A DNA stretch of 43,847 bases, taken from assembly GCA_900314195.1 (NCBI GenBank), contig OMUH01000056.1, positions 1 to 43,847 of the forward strand, read 5' to 3'. Of the stretch, positions 8,461-17,434 are shown piece by piece (the first letter of the stretch is position 1; every line of letters begins with the position of its first letter). The position numbers and the translations under genes were made by a program. This stretch comes from an uncultured Prevotella sp. (GTDB taxonomy: Bacteria; Bacteroidota; Bacteroidia; Bacteroidales; Bacteroidaceae). The notes under the pieces were generated by a model. It had not been told where the DNA came from. It ran no database searches and saw nothing but the letters and a program-made list of their open reading frames with translations.

Positions 8461-8837
8461 ACGCTTTTCTTTTATATATCCAAATTTTTATCGGCTTTTA
8501 TTTTTATTCTTTATCTATTTTTTTCATAAAAACATTCCGGTAATACTGACGAATATGGCAATACTAAACTTTTACACATCAATTTTTTTATAACACGGAA
8601 GCTGAGCCGTTATCTGTCACACATCAAAAATATAAATAAAATCAATAAAAAGCCCTGTGACGTTAAATAATATTGATATTCAGCCTAAGAATATATTTTT
8701 CGTTAACTTTGTAAACCGCATTTTCAACACCGCATGACAAGGGAAATGAACAGATGAATGCTGCCTGAATAAAATGATTTTATTCTACGGCACGGCTGTT
8801 CTTTTTCCGGCGGCTCAAAAAACAGAAACAGCAAAAC
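8461..8837. other. A+T-rich spacer between tRNA and Ca2+ ATPase
   Basis: I see no gene in this stretch. It contains the promoter of the downstream ATPase (listed separately) and, within the presumed leader, a perfect palindrome at 8767-8785 with arms GAATAAAAT and ATTTTATTC around one base. The role of the palindrome is unknown. Confidence 0.6.
8704..8711 (+). promoter_or_regulatory. -7 box for the Ca2+ ATPase gene
   Basis: TAACTTTG matches TAnnTTTG and lies 127 bases before the ATG at 8838, which would give a leader of roughly 120 bases containing the palindrome at 8767-8785. Confidence 0.5.
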
Positions 8838-11450
8838 ATGACAAAAGAAAGCACATTGCACGACTCCAGCATGAAAGGTCTTACAGACGAAGAAGTTCTT
8901 AAAAGCCGTTCCGAACACGGCCGGAACATTTTAACTCCACCCCACCGCGAATCAGCATGGAAGCTCTATCTTGACAAGTACAGGGATCCTATAATCATAA
9001 TTCTTCTGGTAGCAGCTGCCATCTCTTTTGTTCTGGCATTCTTCGAGCACGACTTTATCGAGACAATAGGCATTTTCATTGCAATATTTCTATCAACGAC
9101 CATTGGCTTCGTATTCGAGATGGATGCTTCCCGCAAATTCCGTGTCTTGACAGCCATGAACGAGGAGCAGCCTGTAAAGGTGATACGCAACGGCAAGGTG
9201 ACAACAGTGCCGCGCCATGACATCGTTGTCGGCGACACCGTGCTCATCGAGACAGGCGACGAGGTGCCGGCTGACGGTATTCTTTTCTCTGCTCATGAAC
9301 TGCAGATTGACGAATCATCGCTCACCGGCGAGCCCATTGCAGAGAAAAACACTGCCTGGAGCGGAAAGACAAGTCACGGTGCCTACCCCATTGACAAGGT
9401 GCTCCGCTCTTCCATGGTCATGATCGGCCGCGGAGCATTCACAGTGACGGCTGTCGGCGACAGCACTGAAATCGGCCACGTGGCCCAGGCTTCTACGGAG
9501 ACGACATCAGTGAAGACGCCGCTTCGCCTGCAGCTTGACAAGCTGGCCGGAATAATCTCAAAGATCGGCTCAGCCGTTGCCGTGCTGTCGTTCCTCACTT
9601 TCCTCATTCACGACATTATCAGCAACGGCACGTTATGGCACAGCGGCAACTACATGCTGATGGCAAAGGAAGTACTAGGATATTTCATGATGTCGGTGAC
9701 ACTAATCGTCATGGCCGTGCCGGAAGGTCTGCCGATGGCTGTCACGCTGGCGTTGGCCCTCAATATGCGCCGCATGCTGAAATCGAACAATCTGGTAAGG
9801 AAGCTTCATGCCAGTGAGACAATGGGCGCTGTGAATGTTATATGCACCGACAAGACAGGCACGCTTACACGCAACAAAATGACTGTCGGGAACATCACCA
9901 TCTTTTATGGCGATGACGACATGCTGGCCCATGCCATTGCCGCGAACACTACGGCAAGCCTCGACGGCGACAAGCCTATCGGCAACCCTACAGAAGGCGC
10001 CTTGCTGGTATGGCTGAAAGAAAAGGGATTTGACTACCGTGAGCTCCGCCGTTCCGCCGGCATCACCGCGCAGGAGGCATTCTCCACCGAGCGCAAATAC
10101 ATGCTCACCAAAGCAGTATGGACTGACGGCAAGGAGCATACACTCATAAAAGGTGCGCCGGAAATAATCATGCAGCGCTGCAACATGTCTGACGACGAGA
10201 GGCAGAAGGCTGAGAAACTTCTTAATGAGTTCCAGAACAAAGCAATGCGCACACTTGCTTTTGCCATTGACGACCACTTCGAGGCCATAGCCGCCATCTC
10301 TGATCCGATAAGAGACGAAGTACCGGCCGCCGTAGACACCTGTCACAAAGCCGGAATAGAGGTAAAGATCGTAACCGGCGACACCCTTGCCACAGCACTG
10401 GAAATAGGAAGGCAGATACATTTGTTTGACGATATAGCTACCGACAGCGAGCGTCCGCTGAAAGAGCAAATACCATCAGAGCTTTATATAACAGGTGAGG
10501 AGTGGGCAGCACTAAGCGACGAAGAGGCCATGAAGCGCGCCGTGTCGCTCCGCTTAATGTCAAGAGCGCGTCCTGCCGACAAGCAGAGACTGGTTAAAAT
10601 TCTTCAGAAGCACGGCGATGTTGTAGCCGTCACCGGCGACGGCACCAATGACGCCCCGGCCCTGCACCATGCACACGTGGGACTATCACTTGGCTCGGGC
10701 ACGTCAGTAGCCAAAGAGGCCTCAGACATGACGCTGCTCGACGACTCGTTCAACTCCATAGCAAATGCCGTGATGTGGGGACGCTCACTTTACAAGAACA
10801 TACAGCGTTTCCTGTTCTTCCAGCTTGTCGTCAACCTCACAGCACTGTTGCTTGTCGTGGCCGGCAGCCTTATCGGGACAGAAATGCCGCTGACGGTGAC
10901 ACAGATATTATGGATAAACCTCATCATGGACACCTTTGCCGCCATGGCCCTTGCCTCGCTGCCGCCGTCGCGAGAGGTAATGAAAGACAAGCCCCGGAAG
11001 GCCGGCGAACCTATACTCACTCCAATGCTGAATAGGAATATCCTTGGATGGGGACTGTTCTTTTTCGCCATAATGCTTGTATTCCTTGTGTGGTGCGAGC
11101 GCCACGGCACCGGCAGCGTTGTAGATGTTCATGAGCTGACACTGTTCTTCACCACGTTCGTGATGCTTCAGTTCTGGAACCTGTTCAACGCGAAATGCAT
11201 AGGCAGCCGCCACTCATGCTTCCGCCATATCATGCATGACAAGGCCCTGCTGCTCGTCCTGCTGTTTATCTTTGCCGGGCAATGGCTTATTGTAAGCTTC
11301 GGCGGAAAGATGTTCAGAACAGTGCCGCTGTCTGCACACGAGTGGATAATAATCACGGCAGCCACGTCTGCCGTGATGTGGGTCGGCGAAATAAAACGCG
11401 CAATAGAAAGATCATTAAGCAGAAAAAACGCACCAGAAGAAACGAAATAA
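8838..11450 (+). CDS. Calcium-translocating P-type ATPase (PMCA/SERCA type)
   Basis: This 870-residue inner-membrane pump belongs to the P2 class that exports Ca2+ at the cost of ATP. In order one sees an N-terminal cation-ATPase domain (GLTDEEVLKSRSEHGRN), TM1-TM2, an actuator domain with DESSLTGEP, TM4 with the ion-binding VPEGLP, the phosphorylated aspartate in CTDKTGTLT (D338), the nucleotide-binding region with KGAPE, the hinge TGDGTNDAPAL (about residue 600), and TM6 with WINLIMDTFAAMAL, which carries the N and D of the Ca2+ site. The length is normal for bacterial members. The ATG at 8838 gives the expected N-terminus. ribF starts 23 bases after the stop on the same strand and may be co-transcribed. 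Substrate Ca2+ is inferred from the TM4 and TM6 motifs; Mn2+ transport cannot be ruled out. Confidence 0.9.
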   Translation: MTKESTLHDSSMKGLTDEEVLKSRSEHGRNILTPPHRESAWKLYLDKYRDPIIIILLVAAAISFVLAFFEHDFIETIGIFIAIFLSTTIGFVFEMDASRKFRVLTAMNEEQPVKVIRNGKVTTVPRHDIVVGDTVLIETGDEVPADGILFSAHELQIDESSLTGEPIAEKNTAWSGKTSHGAYPIDKVLRSSMVMIGRGAFTVTAVGDSTEIGHVAQASTETTSVKTPLRLQLDKLAGIISKIGSAVAVLSFLTFLIHDIISNGTLWHSGNYMLMAKEVLGYFMMSVTLIVMAVPEGLPMAVTLALALNMRRMLKSNNLVRKLHASETMGAVNVICTDKTGTLTRNKMTVGNITIFYGDDDMLAHAIAANTTASLDGDKPIGNPTEGALLVWLKEKGFDYRELRRSAGITAQEAFSTERKYMLTKAVWTDGKEHTLIKGAPEIIMQRCNMSDDERQKAEKLLNEFQNKAMRTLAFAIDDHFEAIAAISDPIRDEVPAAVDTCHKAGIEVKIVTGDTLATALEIGRQIHLFDDIATDSERPLKEQIPSELYITGEEWAALSDEEAMKRAVSLRLMSRARPADKQRLVKILQKHGDVVAVTGDGTNDAPALHHAHVGLSLGSGTSVAKEASDMTLLDDSFNSIANAVMWGRSLYKNIQRFLFFQLVVNLTALLLVVAGSLIGTEMPLTVTQILWINLIMDTFAAMALASLPPSREVMKDKPRKAGEPILTPMLNRNILGWGLFFFAIMLVFLVWCERHGTGSVVDVHELTLFFTTFVMLQFWNLFNAKCIGSRHSCFRHIMHDKALLLVLLFIFAGQWLIVSFGGKMFRTVPLSAHEWIIITAATSAVMWVGEIKRAIERSLSRKNAPEETK

Positions 11451-11473
11451 AAGAAACTATACAGGGAAGCAAC

Positions 11474-12424
11474 ATGAAAATAATAAAATTATCCGGTCCG
11501 TCAGAGCAATGTGAGCCATGCGTAGCCACAATAGGCTTCTTCGACGGCGTCCACCGCGGCCACAGGTATCTGCTCAGCCACATCACCAGAGATGCCAAGG
11601 CAAACGGATTGGCATCGACGGCTGTAACATTTGACGTGCACCCCCGCAAGGTGCTGCAGACCGACTATCAGCCCCAGCTGCTGACGACAATTGACGAGAA
11701 ACTGCTTTTGCTGTCGAAGACAGGTGTCGACAACTGCGCACTGCTCCACTTCGACAAGGCAATGTCAGAGATGACGGCCACTGACTTCATGCGCGACATT
11801 CTCGCTGAGAGACTAAACGTCAAAAAGCTGTACATAGGCTATGACCATCACTTCGGTCATGACACCGGAGCGACCTTCGAGGATTACTGCCGCTACGGCC
11901 GCCAGCTCGGCATAGAGGTCATGCGCAGCCCCGCCTTTACAATAAACGGAAGCAACATCAGCTCATCGCTGATACGCAAATATCTGCTCGACGGTGAGAT
12001 AGAACTGGCCAACAACGGGCTCGGCTATCCTTACACTATCCTCGGGAAAGTGGTCAGCGGCTACCGGATAGGCCACCGTATAGGATTTCCCACCGCCAAC
12101 ATCGACATGTCGGGACAAGATAAAATAATGCCTGCACCGGGAGTATATGCTGTCAAGGCAAGACTGTCTGACTCTGTAGTATTCATGCACGGCATGATGA
12201 ATATCGGAACGCGCCCCACCTTCGACGGCACATCACTGACCATTGAGGTAAACCTCTTCAACTTCAACGGCGATTTGTACGGCCGTGACTTGCTTATCAG
12301 CTTCATACACCGCATCAGACAGGAACGCAAATTCTCTTCTGCCGGAGAGCTGTCTGAGCAGCTGAAGAAAGACAAGGCTCTTGTTGAACAGCAGTTTGCC
12401 AAAGACATAGAGCTCGAGAGCTGA
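11474..12424 (+). CDS. ribF: Bifunctional riboflavin kinase / FAD synthetase
   Basis: RibF makes FMN from riboflavin and then FAD. The protein is 316 residues when started at the ATG at 11474; the frame is open further upstream into the ATPase gene, but only this start gives a normal N-terminus with the adenylyltransferase motif GFFDGVHRGH at residues 21-30. A second nucleotidyltransferase motif, ISSSLIRKYL, is present near residue 162. The riboflavin kinase domain begins at about residue 185 with GKVVSGYRIGHRIGFPTANI, and IGTRPTFDG follows. Both halves look complete. It sits between the Ca2+ ATPase and the CPBP protease gene, all on the plus strand with short gaps, so a three-gene transcript ending at the hairpin at 13353-13382 is likely. 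Confidence 0.94.
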   Translation: MKIIKLSGPSEQCEPCVATIGFFDGVHRGHRYLLSHITRDAKANGLASTAVTFDVHPRKVLQTDYQPQLLTTIDEKLLLLSKTGVDNCALLHFDKAMSEMTATDFMRDILAERLNVKKLYIGYDHHFGHDTGATFEDYCRYGRQLGIEVMRSPAFTINGSNISSSLIRKYLLDGEIELANNGLGYPYTILGKVVSGYRIGHRIGFPTANIDMSGQDKIMPAPGVYAVKARLSDSVVFMHGMMNIGTRPTFDGTSLTIEVNLFNFNGDLYGRDLLISFIHRIRQERKFSSAGELSEQLKKDKALVEQQFAKDIELES

Positions 12425-12495
12425 CAAAAGAGAAACATTATATAAAGCCGTCCGGCAAAACGGTCAATAAAAAAACTTTTAAATTCAAAAATATC

Positions 12496-13344
12496 ATGAA
12501 CGACAAACGGACATACATACGTGCAGTTCTTGACATACTGTATTTCATAATAGTCTATCTGCTTTTGCAACTTCTTTGCCAAGGAATTGCCACCATAATA
12601 TTTTCCAATATACATGGAACAGGAATAAGCCTTCAGGCATTGCAAAAGGCCGCAGCTGAAATGAGTGATGACGGCCGTTGGATGACCATGATTTCGGTAA
12701 TATCATCCGTTATAACCATCATTCTATATTACCGGCTGAAATGGTCACCACTCGGGCGTAGCTACATCCGCAGCCATCCCTGGGCAGCACTAGTATGGGT
12801 TGTCATAGCCACCATCGGCACCTTGCTGCCTGCAGAATGGATTTATGAGAAGTCTGGTTTGATCATGCCGGAACAGTATGAAAGACTTTTTGAGAGCATC
12901 ATGAAAGAGCCGTGGGGATATGCCGCCATAGGACTTATGGCGCCTTTGGCCGAGGAGATGGTTTTCCGCGGTGCCGTGCTGCGCACTCTGCTGCACGTGA
13001 TACCGTCGAAAAGACACTGGACGGCCATTATCATCTCTGCCCTTCTCTTCGGCATCGCCCACTTCAACATTGCCCAGGGCGTGCACGCTTTCGCCATCGG
13101 CCTGCTGCTAGGATGGATGTATTACCGCACACGCAGCATCGTTCCGGGACTTGTCTTCCACTGGGCCAACAACAGCATAGCATACTCACTGTACAACTTC
13201 TTCCCACAGATGAACGACGGACAGCTGATAGACTTCTTCCACGGAAGCACACGTCTGATGGCCGGAGGATTGTTTTTCAGCATAATGATTTTCATACCGG
13301 CAATTTTCCAACTGTACCGGTTGCTTAAAAAAGCCGGCGAATAA
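12496..13344 (+). CDS. CPBP-family intramembrane glutamic endopeptidase
   Basis: This 282-residue polytopic membrane protein carries the CPBP (Abi/CAAX protease-like) signatures: EExxxR as E153-E154 to R158 (AEEMVFRG), FxxxH as F185 to H189 (FGIAHFN), and a further conserved histidine at H197. Several hydrophobic helices surround these motifs, including residues about 11-36, 63-80 and 97-112. Family members cleave within or near the membrane, and some process prenylated or bacteriocin-related peptides. The substrate here is unknown. The gene starts 71 bases after ribF on the same strand and is followed by a strong hairpin. Confidence 0.88.
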   Translation: MNDKRTYIRAVLDILYFIIVYLLLQLLCQGIATIIFSNIHGTGISLQALQKAAAEMSDDGRWMTMISVISSVITIILYYRLKWSPLGRSYIRSHPWAALVWVVIATIGTLLPAEWIYEKSGLIMPEQYERLFESIMKEPWGYAAIGLMAPLAEEMVFRGAVLRTLLHVIPSKRHWTAIIISALLFGIAHFNIAQGVHAFAIGLLLGWMYYRTRSIVPGLVFHWANNSIAYSLYNFFPQMNDGQLIDFFHGSTRLMAGGLFFSIMIFIPAIFQLYRLLKKAGE

Positions 13345-13352
13345 AACAGAAA

Positions 13353-13382
13353 GGGGCTCAGTCAAACACATGACTGAGCCCC
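13353..13382 (+). terminator. Hairpin after the CPBP gene
   Basis: A perfect 12-base inverted repeat (GGGGCTCAGTCA and its complement) with loop AACACA lies 8 bases after the stop codon. No clean T-run follows on the plus strand, so it may act as a terminator or an mRNA 3' end stabiliser for the operon. Confidence 0.65.
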
Positions 13383-13490
13383 TGCAAGTTAGTATGTTAT
13401 GAAAAATTTGAGAGAATTGAAACTTCACAGTTTCATACTTGTTTTACTAAACATGAATTATATATAGAGAAAGCATAGAAATTGTCTCAT

Positions 13491-13982
13491 TTATTTTATC
13501 ATAGTGCCCTGTGAGGCATCATGATTGATGCTGCTCTGCTGCATGCTGTCTACCGACAGGGCACTGGCGCTGTCAACGCCCATGGCGACATTCTCACCAT
13601 TGCTTTGCACCTGCGGCTGGGCAGTCTGCCGTGTCTGTGAGCTCTCATCAAAAGCCATCTGTGCAGCATTGCCAAGAGTGACGAAGATAGCCACCACGGC
13701 AGCAGCCTTGAACAGAGGCATGAACCTGCGGCCACCATTAGCCTTACGGGCTTTCACAACGTCTTCGCTGCCTATTGCCGCAAGCACCTTGTCATCAAAG
13801 TCACTGTCCAGGCTCTCGGCATTCTTTCCGAATGCCTCATAAGCGAACAGCTCTTTATATTGCTTCATGTCATCGGGCACATCAGCCTGGCTGAAGAATG
13901 CCTTCAGAATTTCCTCTTCCTCGAGTGTGGTCTCACACTTCCAGTAGCGGTCAAGCAGTTGTCTGATATATTTATAGTCCAT
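13491..13982 (-). CDS. Putative membrane-anchored anti-sigma factor
   Basis: The 163-residue protein has a charged cytosolic N-terminus (MDYKYIRQLLDRYWKCETTLEEEE), one hydrophobic segment at about residues 88-110, and a Ser/Gln/Asn-rich tail of about 50 residues that would lie in the periplasm. The N-terminal start resembles small Bacteroidetes proteins that open with a YWxCETTxEEE-like motif. Its ATG overlaps the sigma factor gene by 11 bases. Position, topology and overlap argue for an anti-sigma protein for that sigma factor; there is no FecR or zinc-binding anti-sigma motif, so the function is inferred from context only. Confidence 0.6.
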   Translation of the reverse strand: MDYKYIRQLLDRYWKCETTLEEEEILKAFFSQADVPDDMKQYKELFAYEAFGKNAESLDSDFDDKVLAAIGSEDVVKARKANGGRRFMPLFKAAAVVAIFVTLGNAAQMAFDESSQTRQTAQPQVQSNGENVAMGVDSASALSVDSMQQSSINHDASQGTMIK

Positions 13983-14487
13983 TTTCGTTGTCTTTTTGTG
14001 TATAATGTTTCTTCAAAGCCTGCCGTGCACGGAAGATGTTCACCTTCACCTGTTCTTCAGTAATGGCAAGCACCTGTGCTATTTCCTTGTAGCTGTATCC
14101 TTCGAAATCACGAAGCTGCAAGCACGTGCGTTGTTTCTCCGGCAGCGTATTTATAAACGCCCTCAGCCGCTGACGGCGGTCAGCCTTCATAAGGCTCTCA
14201 AAAGGATTGTCGGCACTGTCAGGGCGTTCCTCAGGAACAATTCCCGTCACCTCCGGCGATCTGCTACGGCTTTTGACGCTGTCAAGAGACAAGTTTCTTG
14301 CTATCGTACAGCACCAGGCTTTCAGCGAGTCGACAGCATCCCAATTATCGCGGTTGTTCCACACCTTAACCATTGTCTCCTGGACAATGTCTTCAGCCTC
14401 ATCACTGTCTGCCGTTATGCGCAGCGCAAGACGATAAAGCGTATTCTTCAGTGGAAGAATGTCTGTTCGAAAATTGATCTTACTCAT
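13972..14487 (-). CDS. ECF-type RNA polymerase sigma factor
   Basis: This 171-residue protein has sigma region 2 (EAEDIVQETMVKVW, with SLKAWCCTIARN after it) and sigma region 4 (LPEKQRTCLQLRDFEGYSYK, then EIAQVLAITEEQVKVNIFRA), with no region 3, as in extracytoplasmic-function sigma factors. It directs RNA polymerase to a stress or envelope regulon that cannot be named from this window. It overlaps the putative anti-sigma gene downstream, forming a two-gene operon. The start at 14487 gives the usual length. A near-consensus -7 motif (TAACTTTT) lies about 35 bases upstream on the minus strand, next to a long A+T-rich hairpin. Confidence 0.92.
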   Translation of the reverse strand: MSKINFRTDILPLKNTLYRLALRITADSDEAEDIVQETMVKVWNNRDNWDAVDSLKAWCCTIARNLSLDSVKSRSRSPEVTGIVPEERPDSADNPFESLMKADRRQRLRAFINTLPEKQRTCLQLRDFEGYSYKEIAQVLAITEEQVKVNIFRARQALKKHYTQKDNENGL

Positions 14488-14530
14488 CCGACTTCACTTA
14501 CAAGACGACTACAGAGATAAAAAAGTTACA

Positions 14531-14570
14531 GCAAAATTATTTTTTAACACTCGTTAAAAAATAATTTTGC
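14531..14570 (-). terminator. Perfect 18-base A+T-rich inverted repeat between argB and the sigma gene
   Basis: Two perfectly complementary 18-base arms (GCAAAATTATTTTTTAAC and its complement) enclose the loop ACTC. It lies just after the argB stop in the direction of transcription and is followed by TGTAACTTTTTTA on the minus strand, so it can serve as the argB terminator. It also abuts the sigma factor promoter region and may help control that gene. Confidence 0.6.
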
Positions 14571-14589
14571 TATCCGAATAAAAAGAAAA

Positions 14590-15366
14590 CTACTTTCCTA
14601 TTACTGTTCCGTGACTTCCGTCTATCTGGTCTGCACGTGCTATAATCACTTTATCCACGCCTCTGTCAACGGCAGCAAGCGCATTTTCTATTTTCGGTAT
14701 CATGCCTCCGGCGATTACGCCATCTGCTTTCAGCATCTCAAATTCATTCCTGTCTATAAACGAGATGACACTGTCTTCATCATCCGGATCGGAAAGCACA
14801 CCTTTCTTCTCGAAGCAATAAATCAGCGTCACGTCAAAGTTTCCTGCCAGTGCAACAGCCGTTTCCGACGCAATGGTGTCAGCATTGGTGTTCAGCATTG
14901 TACCCTTCCCGTCATGCGTCAGCGGTGCCATTACCGGCACTGCTCCGCCATTGACAAGATGCGACAGTGCGCTGCCGTCAACGCAGTCTACATCACCTAC
15001 GAAGCCATAGTCAACACCGTCTTTCACCGGCCGCTTATGACTGCGAATGACATTCATGTCAGCCCCTGTCAGACCGATTGCGTTGACACCGCGTGCCTGA
15101 AGCTGTGCCACGACATTCTTGTTTATCAGTCCGCCGTAGACCATTGTCACCACCTTGAGCATCTCCTCATCGGTTATACGCCGGCCGTTCACCATACGCG
15201 TTTCTATGCCCAGAGTTGATGCCATTTTCGTGGCACTGCGTCCGCCGCCGTGAACAAGCACCTTATTGCCGTCAACAGACGCAAAGGCATCAAGCAGGCC
15301 ATTCAGCTGATCCGTATCCTCAACTACTGCCCCGCCTACTTTTACTACAGTCAGTTTTTCTTTCAT
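14590..15366 (-). CDS. argB: Acetylglutamate kinase
   Basis: ArgB phosphorylates N-acetylglutamate (or N-acetyl-ornithine-pathway equivalents) in arginine biosynthesis. The 258-residue protein shows the amino-acid kinase fold: KVGGAV near residue 9, the glycine loop VHGGGRSATK (about 38-47), GLTGADMN, and the C-terminal IPKIENALAA with a nucleotide-site lysine region. Length is typical for the non-allosteric form without an N-terminal helix. It stands upstream of the sigma gene and downstream of speA on the same strand with a 139-base gap, so it probably has its own promoter. Pairing with speA puts arginine synthesis next to arginine use. In Bacteroidetes the succinylated substrate is sometimes used instead; the sequence alone does not settle this. 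Confidence 0.93.
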   Translation of the reverse strand: MKEKLTVVKVGGAVVEDTDQLNGLLDAFASVDGNKVLVHGGGRSATKMASTLGIETRMVNGRRITDEEMLKVVTMVYGGLINKNVVAQLQARGVNAIGLTGADMNVIRSHKRPVKDGVDYGFVGDVDCVDGSALSHLVNGGAVPVMAPLTHDGKGTMLNTNADTIASETAVALAGNFDVTLIYCFEKKGVLSDPDDEDSVISFIDRNEFEMLKADGVIAGGMIPKIENALAAVDRGVDKVIIARADQIDGSHGTVIGK

Positions 15367-15505
15367 ATCGTGTTATTCTTTAATCTTTGTCAGCAATCGT
15401 AAAACATATTACGGCCGGAGCATAGCCCTGCCAGAACAAACACAGCTGCCGCCATTATGTAAATTAATTACAACACAGGAGTCTGCCGCTTATTCTGAAA
15501 AAGAA

Positions 15506-17398
15506 TCATTCAAGATACGTATATCCGTACAGTCCCGACTTGTATGTGCTCAGGAACTCTTTGCCTTCCTCAAGCGACAGCTTGCCTTCTCTCACGCTTC
15601 TTGACACCCACTGTTCGAGCTGTCTAACGAGTTTGCGCGGATTATACTGCACATACTCCAGCACCTCCTCAACAGTCTCGCCGTCAATAATCTGATCGAT
15701 ATGATACGTTCCGTCCTTAACACTGATATGGGCAGCATTCGTATCGCCAAAGAGATTGTGCATATCGCCGAGTATTTCCTGATAAGCGCCTACAAGGAAT
15801 ACTCCTATATAATAAGGCTCACCCTTCTTCAGTGCATGAACAGGCAGCACGTTTGACTGTGCTCCGTTTATGGCGAAATTCGCAATCTTTCCGTCGCTGT
15901 CGCATGTTATGTCCTGCAGGGTGGCATTGCGTGTCGGGCGCTCGTCAAGACGATGTATTGGCATTATCGGGAACAGCTGGTCTATTCCCCAGCAGTCGGG
16001 CAGGCTCTGGAAGAGCGAGAAGTTGCAGAAATATTTGTCAGCAAGCAGCTTGTCAAGTCCTCTCAGCTCATCAGGCACATGCTTCATGGTTTTCACAATG
16101 GCATTTATCTCATGGCAGACGCTCCAGTACATAGACTCTATCTCAGCCCTTGTCTTCAGGTCAACCATGCCATGGGCAAACATATCAAGACAGTCCTCGC
16201 GTATCTGATCAGCGTCATGCCAGTCTTCGAGCATCGACTTCTGGTTCAGATTGCACCATATATCATACAGGTCACGCACAAGCTGATGGTCTGTTTCCTT
16301 TGCCTCAAACTCCTCCGGCATAACCGGCAGCGACGCTGCGCCGAGCACGTCGAGCACCAGCACGGAGTGATGAGCCGCAAGGCTTCGTCCGCTTTCCGTT
16401 ATTATGTTCGGGTGCGGAATATTATTTTTGTCGGCTATATCAACAAAAGCATACACGCAGTCATTGATATACTCCTGAATGGAATAATTTACTGAGCTCT
16501 CAGAATTGCTTGACCGCGTACCGTCGTAGTCAACGCCAAGTCCGCCGCCGCAGTCGACAAACTCAATATCATACCCCATCTTTCTGAGATTGGCATAATA
16601 TTGCGCCGCCTCTGTCAGAGCATTTTGTATCCGGCGTATCTTCGTTATCTGGCTTCCGATATGGAAATGAATCAGCTTGATACAGTCATGCAAGCCAACA
16701 GCATCGAGCTTGCTGAGAGCCTGCAGCAATTCCGACGGTGTCAGGCCGAATTTCGATGCGTCGCCGCCGCTCTCCGCCCATTTTCCTGAGCCGGAAGATG
16801 CCAGTTTAATGCGTATGCCAAGGTTAGGCTTAACCTTCAGACGTTTTGCCGTACGCGCTATGATGTCTATCTCATTCAGTTTCTCTACGACGAGGAATAT
16901 GCGCTTTCCGAGTTTCTGGGCAAGCATGGCCAGTTCAATGTAGCTCTCGTCCTTATATCCGTTGCAGATGATAAGTGAATCACTCTTGCACTGCACGGCT
17001 ATCACAGTGTGCAGTTCCGGCTTCGAGCCGGCTTCCAGTCCGAGGTTGAATTTTCTGCCATGGGAAATCATCTCCTTGACGACAGGTTCCATCTGATTTA
17101 CCTTTATAGGATAAATGATATAGCTTTCGCCTTTGAAGCCGTATTCTTCTGCAGCCTTTTCATAGCACGACGCCATCTTCTCTATTCTGTTATCGAGAAT
17201 ATCAGGAAAGCGCAGCAGCACCGGCGGCGTAACGTCGCGCAGCGCCAGTTCATTGACAACGTCTATAAGGTCTATCTGGGTATCATCCTTACATGGCCTT
17301 ACGTATACATGTCCCTTGTCGTTTATGCCGAAATAAGAAGTTCCCCAGCCGTTTATATTATACAGCTCTCTGGAATCATCAATTGTCCATTTCTTCAT
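15506..17398 (-). CDS. speA: Biosynthetic arginine decarboxylase
   Basis: SpeA converts arginine to agmatine, the first step of polyamine synthesis by the agmatine route, in the cytosol. The 630-residue PLP-dependent protein belongs to the alanine-racemase-like fold III group. The PLP lysine is K99 in YPIKVNQ; HFHIGSQI and the FVDCGGGLGVDYDG segment bind the substrate and the cofactor phosphate. The length matches the family. It is the third gene of the topA-aroK-speA series on the minus strand, 36 bases after aroK. Confidence 0.95.
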   Translation of the reverse strand: MKKWTIDDSRELYNINGWGTSYFGINDKGHVYVRPCKDDTQIDLIDVVNELALRDVTPPVLLRFPDILDNRIEKMASCYEKAAEEYGFKGESYIIYPIKVNQMEPVVKEMISHGRKFNLGLEAGSKPELHTVIAVQCKSDSLIICNGYKDESYIELAMLAQKLGKRIFLVVEKLNEIDIIARTAKRLKVKPNLGIRIKLASSGSGKWAESGGDASKFGLTPSELLQALSKLDAVGLHDCIKLIHFHIGSQITKIRRIQNALTEAAQYYANLRKMGYDIEFVDCGGGLGVDYDGTRSSNSESSVNYSIQEYINDCVYAFVDIADKNNIPHPNIITESGRSLAAHHSVLVLDVLGAASLPVMPEEFEAKETDHQLVRDLYDIWCNLNQKSMLEDWHDADQIREDCLDMFAHGMVDLKTRAEIESMYWSVCHEINAIVKTMKHVPDELRGLDKLLADKYFCNFSLFQSLPDCWGIDQLFPIMPIHRLDERPTRNATLQDITCDSDGKIANFAINGAQSNVLPVHALKKGEPYYIGVFLVGAYQEILGDMHNLFGDTNAAHISVKDGTYHIDQIIDGETVEEVLEYVQYNPRKLVRQLEQWVSRSVREGKLSLEEGKEFLSTYKSGLYGYTYLE

Positions 17399-17434
17399 CT
17401 TGCCGTTTTCGTAGTTATGTTTTTGCAGTTGTCT

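Noticed and set aside
9702-10469. 255-codon minus-strand open frame opposite the Ca2+ ATPase
   Set aside because: The plus-strand ATPase has every expected motif across this interval, and the minus-strand product has none.
11282-11473. N-terminal extension of RibF by 64 codons
   Set aside because: It overlaps the end of the Ca2+ ATPase gene, and the extension is basic and non-homologous; the ATG at 11474 fits the family.
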